From assembly GCA_045120135.1 (NCBI GenBank), contig JBGVEN010000010.1, positions 186,001 through 250,000 on the forward strand: a stretch of 64,000 nucleotides of DNA, written 5' to 3'. The notes below the pieces were generated by a model. It made no database searches and had not been told where the DNA came from. It was given only the letters and a program-made list of their open reading frames with translations. Source of the DNA: SIG440 sp045120135 (GTDB lineage: Bacteria; Bacillota; Clostridia; Monoglobales; Monoglobaceae). Shown here piece by piece: positions 59,989 to 64,000 of the stretch (its first letter is position 1; every line of letters begins with the position of its first letter). The translations under genes and the position numbers were made by a program.

Positions 59989-60612
59989 TCAATATAACTT
60001 TGTAAATTCAAACGAATCGTCGATTCCAAGTTTTTTTAATGCTTCTTCCTTTTTATCAGCAATATCCTTGTCCAGACGATCAAAATAATTGTTACCTTCT
60101 GCATCAATATCTACGATAAACGGTCCCAAATCATTTAATTTAAAAAACCACGCCGCCTCAATTCTTCCCAACTCATCATAAAGATAAACATCCTGTACTT
60201 CGATTGAATCTATCCATAAATTAGGGCTTACACTTCGTGGAGAAACATGAACGCATTTCTTTTCTTTCATCATTTGTGCTGTTTTTTCACCCATCGTGGT
60301 TTTTCCCACAATCATTTTTAAATTCCATTCATCAACACTTTTTGCTCCCCACTTTTCAAATCGAATACTTGAGGTCGGCATAAATGAAACAAGACGCCAT
60401 TTTCCGTTTTCTTTAACAACAATCGGTCCATTATGAATAAGAACATTCCGCTCCGTGGTGTCAAACGGTAAAACATTCTTTTCGTCAAAAATATACTTCT
60501 GAAGTCTTGAGCGGCAAGTGAAACACTCTCCACTTATGTAAACGGTATCACCTAGTCTAAGTTGAGAAATATCCTCATCAGTTAAGGGTGATTTCAAATG
60601 ATATTCTGCCAT
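59989..60612 (-). CDS. Class I fumarase/tartrate dehydratase beta subunit-like protein
   Basis: 207 residues, the length of a separate beta subunit. LRLGDTVYISGECFTCRSRLQKY at the N terminus, HNGPIVVKENGKW, MPTSSIRFEKWG, IVGKTTMGEKTAQMM and a C-terminal EAAWFFKLNDLGPFIVDIDAEGNNYF (read in parts) follow the family layout. The usual TARDAAHKR segment is changed to FTCRSRLQKY, losing its Asp and His. The substrate may therefore not be fumarate. It forms a hydratase with the alpha subunit encoded 11 nt upstream. Confidence 0.82.
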   Translation of the reverse strand: MAEYHLKSPLTDEDISQLRLGDTVYISGECFTCRSRLQKYIFDEKNVLPFDTTERNVLIHNGPIVVKENGKWRLVSFMPTSSIRFEKWGAKSVDEWNLKMIVGKTTMGEKTAQMMKEKKCVHVSPRSVSPNLWIDSIEVQDVYLYDELGRIEAAWFFKLNDLGPFIVDIDAEGNNYFDRLDKDIADKKEEALKKLGIDDSFEFTKLY

Positions 60613-60623
60613 ATATAACCCTC

Positions 60624-61541
60624 CTATCTGTCACCAAACCAGTTGGGACTTATCATTTTTGTTGCTGTACCATCCGCTGCTATTCTGGTAGATGCACGAC
60701 GTGCAACCATACAGTTTGTACTTGTTGCACAAGCTATACCTGCTATATGAGTATAGGCGTATTCTACATTAACCGCAAGGACAGAAGTATTTCCCCCTGC
60801 ACCTAAAATACCTATTCCCAGACTGTTTATAGCTTCGTATAAATCTTCTTCTATTTTTGCAAACATGGGGTCAGGATGTTTTGAACCTACCGTTCTTAAG
60901 CATGCCGCTTCTTTTGCCAGGTTTGCTGCTACATTAGCAGTTCCTCCAATACCAATACCAAGAACAGACGGAGGACAAACCGCACCTGCACGGGCTGATG
61001 CCACAAAGCTGTCAATTACAAATTTTTCTATTCCTTTTATACCATCTGCAAATGCAACAATTCGGTGTCTTGTTCCGCCGAAGCATTCACTTCCGCCGCC
61101 TTTTGCTGCATAAGAAATTTCAATAGAGTCGCCGTCAACAAACTGATATGTAAAGTCCGGAATATTCATCCCTATATTGTTGCCAGGGTCATAACCAGTT
61201 AAGGGATGCTTCATAGTGGCTCTTAAATAGCCCAGTTCTGTAGCCCTTGCAACTGCTCTGCGTGCTGCATTTTCGAGTTCCACAAATCCTCCCTCTATCT
61301 CACACTGATTACCTACTTTGAAATAAAATATAGGCCATCCCGTATCGACACAAAGGGGATTTTCTCTTATTTGTGACATTTTCATACTTTTAAGAGTAGC
61401 TTCAAGTCCTTTTTTTGCGTCGGTACTTTCTTCCCTTTCAATAGCTTTAACAAAAGCATTTTTAACATCAGGAGAAATCTCCGTTGCGCCTCGTTTAATG
61501 GTTTCAAAAAGGACTTGTTCGTAAATTTCCGTTTTAATCAT
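60624..61541 (-). CDS. Class I fumarase/tartrate dehydratase alpha subunit-like protein
   Basis: 305 residues. ENPLCVDTGWPIFYFKVG near residue 60, PGNNIGMNIPDFTYQFVDGD, AKGGGSECFGG, ARAGAVCPPSVLGIGIGG and the closing CATSTNCMVARRAS are family signatures. The cysteines in NPLC, AVCPP and the STNC region are candidates for the [4Fe-4S] ligands that bind substrate directly; oxygen sensitivity fits an anaerobe. Start: ATG 61541, after GGAGG at 5 nt. It follows the MlrC-type gene by 27 nt. Confidence 0.87.
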   Translation of the reverse strand: MIKTEIYEQVLFETIKRGATEISPDVKNAFVKAIEREESTDAKKGLEATLKSMKMSQIRENPLCVDTGWPIFYFKVGNQCEIEGGFVELENAARRAVARATELGYLRATMKHPLTGYDPGNNIGMNIPDFTYQFVDGDSIEISYAAKGGGSECFGGTRHRIVAFADGIKGIEKFVIDSFVASARAGAVCPPSVLGIGIGGTANVAANLAKEAACLRTVGSKHPDPMFAKIEEDLYEAINSLGIGILGAGGNTSVLAVNVEYAYTHIAGIACATSTNCMVARRASTRIAADGTATKMISPNWFGDR

Positions 61542-61568
61542 TTCTTCCTCCAAGTATTTTTATAACCT

Positions 61569-63062
61569 TTAAATAGAATCCACTTCTTCCAACGGAAGTA
61601 TTGGATGTTCTACATTTTTATATTGATACAGCTTTAAGTTTATCGGGCACTGTCCCGGTGGGTCTGCGGTAACAATTGCGTCGGCACGGCTTTGAAAATA
61701 GCCCCGGAAATGATTCATTGATTTCAGTCCAAGTATCTTATACTGCGACATATCGCAGCCTGTCATAATAAACGGACGATCATCGTAGGTTTGAAATCTG
61801 TCTGACACAACAATAAGCTCCACATTTCCTTGCCTTAGTCTTACCGTATTTCCATAGTCCATTGGGGCACCAAAATTTATTGGTGCTGCAGAAATAAGCT
61901 TTCCGTTTGAAAAATTTATAATTTCTGCATTATTCAGTCTTATCGGTTCTCCATTAATTGGATCTACCTTACCCCCAACCTCTATATCAACCACATCTCC
62001 TACCTTATGATGTTCAAACAAATATTTTACAGCCATGCTGTCGGTTAACGGCCCCATAATAGTTCCCGGTATATTTCTTTTAATCATTTCTCGAAGCAAA
62101 TGAGTTCCATCTCCCGGAGCCCCACCACCAGGATTATCTGAAGCTTCGTTTATTACTACATATCCATCCTTTACCTTTGATAGAGCAACATCCATAGCTT
62201 CTTCAACCGACAAAGATGGTTCTGAAAAGTCGTATCTTCTTTGCCAAACAAACTCCGCAAGTTCTTCGGCTTCTTTTATTGGAGTATAACCATCGGCAAC
62301 CACCAGTACAGAGCATGAAGAACAAGGACAGTCTGCCGCAGAAAAGCCAAAAAAGAACGTGGCATCTATAAGATTATACTTTTTTACGCACTCAGCAGCA
62401 AATTCCATTATTTCTTTACCAGGTCCGCTTACGGTTCGTCCCGTTGTCGCCGGAATTAATAGCGGTATTCTCTTCAAACACATCTTGGGATTTAATTCGC
62501 CCTTTATATGACGAATTAAAGATTTTGCAGCTCTGTATCCCGCCTCTTCACAGTCGATATGCGGAACTGTCTTTATCCCATAAAGCCCATCAGACAGGTT
62601 AATCATATCCTGACTCAAATTAGCATGGGCGTCTAATGATGATACCATCGGAATATCACCAATAACATCTCTCATTCTCTTAAAGCTGTACCGCTCTAAA
62701 TCAAGGTCTACTTCCGAACAACCTGCTCCGTGAACCGCAAAAAATACACCATCAAAGTCTCCCATATGTTTTTTTACATCATTTGTTATGTGGTCCATAA
62801 CATAAGAAGCACACTCTTTTGACATAATCGGTCCTGCACCAAAATTACCACCACGAGTTGCTAAATCAACAGGAATCGGCTCTGCTCCTTCTTCTTCAAT
62901 TGCCCTTAATGCTCCGCCTATATATGTCGCTGTTCCTTTAAACTGACTAATGACATTTTCAGCTTTAACCCACCCTTTTGGAACTAATGTTTCAAATGTG
63001 GTTTTTCCGATAGCAAAGCTATTTGTTTCATTTCCAAATTGCGTTAAAAGTATTTTCACCAT
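61569..63062 (-). CDS. M81-family (MlrC-like) metallopeptidase
   Basis: 497 residues. N-terminal FGNETNSFA motif, then DGVFFAVHGAGCSE, SLDAHANLSQ and KTVPHIDCEEAG, whose Asp and His residues are the zinc ligands in MlrC. The C-terminal domain (GDGTHLLREMI, LTDSMAVKYLFEHH) is complete. MlrC was named for microcystin degradation, but most members occur in amino-acid or organic-acid catabolic operons with unknown substrate. Here it sits between DUF4387 and fumarase-like genes. Confidence 0.87.
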   Translation of the reverse strand: MVKILLTQFGNETNSFAIGKTTFETLVPKGWVKAENVISQFKGTATYIGGALRAIEEEGAEPIPVDLATRGGNFGAGPIMSKECASYVMDHITNDVKKHMGDFDGVFFAVHGAGCSEVDLDLERYSFKRMRDVIGDIPMVSSLDAHANLSQDMINLSDGLYGIKTVPHIDCEEAGYRAAKSLIRHIKGELNPKMCLKRIPLLIPATTGRTVSGPGKEIMEFAAECVKKYNLIDATFFFGFSAADCPCSSCSVLVVADGYTPIKEAEELAEFVWQRRYDFSEPSLSVEEAMDVALSKVKDGYVVINEASDNPGGGAPGDGTHLLREMIKRNIPGTIMGPLTDSMAVKYLFEHHKVGDVVDIEVGGKVDPINGEPIRLNNAEIINFSNGKLISAAPINFGAPMDYGNTVRLRQGNVELIVVSDRFQTYDDRPFIMTGCDMSQYKILGLKSMNHFRGYFQSRADAIVTADPPGQCPINLKLYQYKNVEHPILPLEEVDSI

Positions 63063-63085
63063 ATTCCTCCATTCAGATGATTTCT

Positions 63086-63125
63086 ATTATAAAGAACAAA
63101 CGTAGCACAAGTTACACTTTAACTT
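63086..63125 (-). promoter_or_regulatory. Possible internal promoter and operator before the MlrC-type gene
   Basis: A perfect TATAAT (63086-63091, minus strand) and an inverted repeat AAGTTA (63109-63114) with TAACTT (63120-63125) overlapping the -35 position. The -35 itself is poor. Confidence 0.3.
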
Positions 63126-63162
63126 GGAATAATCTTTATTTATACTTCTCATCTTTTTTGCT

Positions 63163-63462
63163 TTACAATACGATATTTGCAAGGGGCATATGTTGCTGAC
63201 AACCGTAAATATCATTATCCGCAAGGCTACCGCTTATATTTTTTCTTGGGAATGTTATTTTTATGGAATTTACAACACCATAGGATATAATATCTATTTT
63301 TTCTTCGGGAACACCATAAGCTTTTGAAATATCAGTTTTATTAAGCCTTTGTCCGACATATTCCATATCCTCTTTTGTGTTAAAAATTAAATCAAATGTA
63401 ATAAAAAGCGGACCTGCATTTTTACTTCTCAAAATCTTTGTATAATCAATTAGTTTTTTCAT
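63163..63462 (-). CDS. DUF4387 domain protein
   Basis: 99 residues, a complete single DUF4387 domain: YTKILRSKNAGPLFITFDLIFN, YGVPEEKIDIISYG and IKITFPRKNISGS (read in parts). DUF4387 proteins are nearly always encoded beside AtuA/DUF1446 proteins, and the two are fused in some eukaryotes; their reaction is not known to me. Start: ATG 63462, after GAGGAGG. The ATG lies directly after the AtuA-like stop, so the pair is translationally coupled. Confidence 0.8.
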   Translation of the reverse strand: MKKLIDYTKILRSKNAGPLFITFDLIFNTKEDMEYVGQRLNKTDISKAYGVPEEKIDIISYGVVNSIKITFPRKNISGSLADNDIYGCQQHMPLANIVL

Positions 63463-63463
63463 T

Positions 63464-64000
63464 TCAAACCTCCTCAATTATAATCTTTGAAGTTTCAAGC
63501 AAAGAATCAACCTTTGCCAGATGGAATACGGAAAATTCGTAAACCTCACCAACATGGATATCTGAAGGTGAAAACGGAAATGCAAGGTTACCGGCTGTTG
63601 ATTTTCTTCCCTCATAGTCACAATGGAGCATTCTGCTTCTAACCAGTGCACATACGGTGTCTGCAATTTCCTGTGTTTTTCCGACAACATCTATTACAAT
63701 ACCCATTGAACTTTCTTTTCCACCACTTGTTTTGAAGAAAATTTTATAACTGTCGTCAGACATAGTTTTCTTTGTATTTTCTTTTACAAAATCCGTAACA
63801 GTATTTATGATTAAATCAATATTTTCGATAGTTTTAGGGTCATAAATTGTTGCAGGACATATTGTTCTGTAGCCTGCACATCTGACGCCCTCAAGCTTTA
63901 ATGTCTTTTCTGTTGCCTCTTCAAATTCCGAACCTGAAATCCGTACTGTTCTTTCGTCAATTTGAGTAAATACAGAGTTTTTAAGGTTACAAACTCCGTC
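63464..64000 (-). CDS. AtuA/DUF1446-family protein, C-terminal part (cut by window edge)
   Basis: The open frame runs from the stop at 63464 through the right edge, at least 178 residues, with no start in the window. Recognisable segments are SVFTQIDERTVRISGSEFEEATEKTLKLEGVRCAGYRTICPATI (read in parts) and a C-terminal YEFSVFHLAKVDSLLE. The layout, and the DUF4387 gene that follows at once, point to the acyclic-terpene-utilisation AtuA-like family. It is the most upstream visible gene of the operon with DUF4387, MlrC-like and the two fumarase-like subunits. Confidence 0.7.
   Translation of the reverse strand, partial: DGVCNLKNSVFTQIDERTVRISGSEFEEATEKTLKLEGVRCAGYRTICPATIYDPKTIENIDLIINTVTDFVKENTKKTMSDDSYKIFFKTSGGKESSMGIVIDVVGKTQEIADTVCALVRSRMLHCDYEGRKSTAGNLAFPFSPSDIHVGEVYEFSVFHLAKVDSLLETSKIIIEEV

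Noticed and set aside
61569..63062. Microcystin degradation
   Set aside because: MlrC homologs are widespread outside microcystin degraders, and no other mlr gene is present.
1..64000. CRISPR array, rRNA or tRNA genes
   Set aside because: Reading through, I saw no regularly spaced direct repeats, no rRNA-like stretch and no convincing cloverleaf. A tRNA scan by program would be more reliable than my reading.

Overview
The window looks like chromosomal DNA of a low-GC, anaerobic, endospore-forming Firmicute (Bacillota, class Clostridia). It has spore genes (sigK with a pro-sequence, spoIIID, the complete eight-gene spoIIIA operon, ytxC), an S-layer-homology protein, an oxygen-sensitive two-subunit class I fumarase, fermentative glycolysis genes (glucokinase, phosphofructokinase, L-lactate dehydrogenase), near-consensus sigma-A promoters and many TTG/GTG starts. 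No rRNA, tRNA, CRISPR array, transposase or prophage block was recognised. Both edges cut genes: gatA on the left and an AtuA/DUF1446-type gene on the right.

Layout. 0-0.6 kb: gatCA (minus). 0.8-12.4 kb: mostly plus-strand genes, namely an M20 peptidase, two NagZ-like GH3 paralogs around an AraC regulator, a polar amino-acid ABC transporter, a PDZ/radical-SAM DUF512 protein, glucokinase (minus) and ldh. 12.5-29.2 kb: minus strand, with a Xer recombinase beside a 28-bp dif-like palindrome, ytxC, a GME-fold-like protein, uvrC, HPr, an RluA-type pseudouridine synthase, a PpaX-like phosphatase, an asparagine synthetase with a degenerate glutaminase domain, two CobW-type GTPases, and an MacAB/YknXYZ-type exporter operon ending in an SLH protein. 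29.5-35.1 kb: pfkA and a small Cys protein (plus), spoIIID, an XRE regulator, a ceramidase-like hydrolase and comF (minus), sigK (plus). 35.2-64 kb: almost entirely minus, with a second amino-acid ABC transporter, an ABC-F ATPase with a leader ORF, spoIIIAA-AH, hflX, PBP/FtsW-RodA/FHA, a foldase, mfd, pth, a polyamine transporter with a PotC-PotD fusion and its regulator, an aldo/keto reductase, and an operon of fumarase-like beta and alpha subunits, MlrC, DUF4387 and AtuA-like.

The most interesting large-scale signal is at about 12.5-13.5 kb. Gene orientation flips there from mainly plus to mainly minus, as expected where two replication forks converge. At the flip sits a Xer recombinase gene with an 11-6-11 palindrome resembling dif upstream, and a second palindrome with a dif-like half-site downstream. 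I infer a candidate replication terminus/dif locus.

Other points for follow-up: the missing nucleophile Cys in the asparagine synthetase; a long ABC-F leader with an upstream ORF ending directly before the start codon; a consensus promoter pointing antisense into the ABC-F gene; hairpins after the binding-protein gene in both amino-acid transporters; and the AtuA/DUF4387/MlrC/fumarase-like operon, which may encode an undescribed catabolic route.
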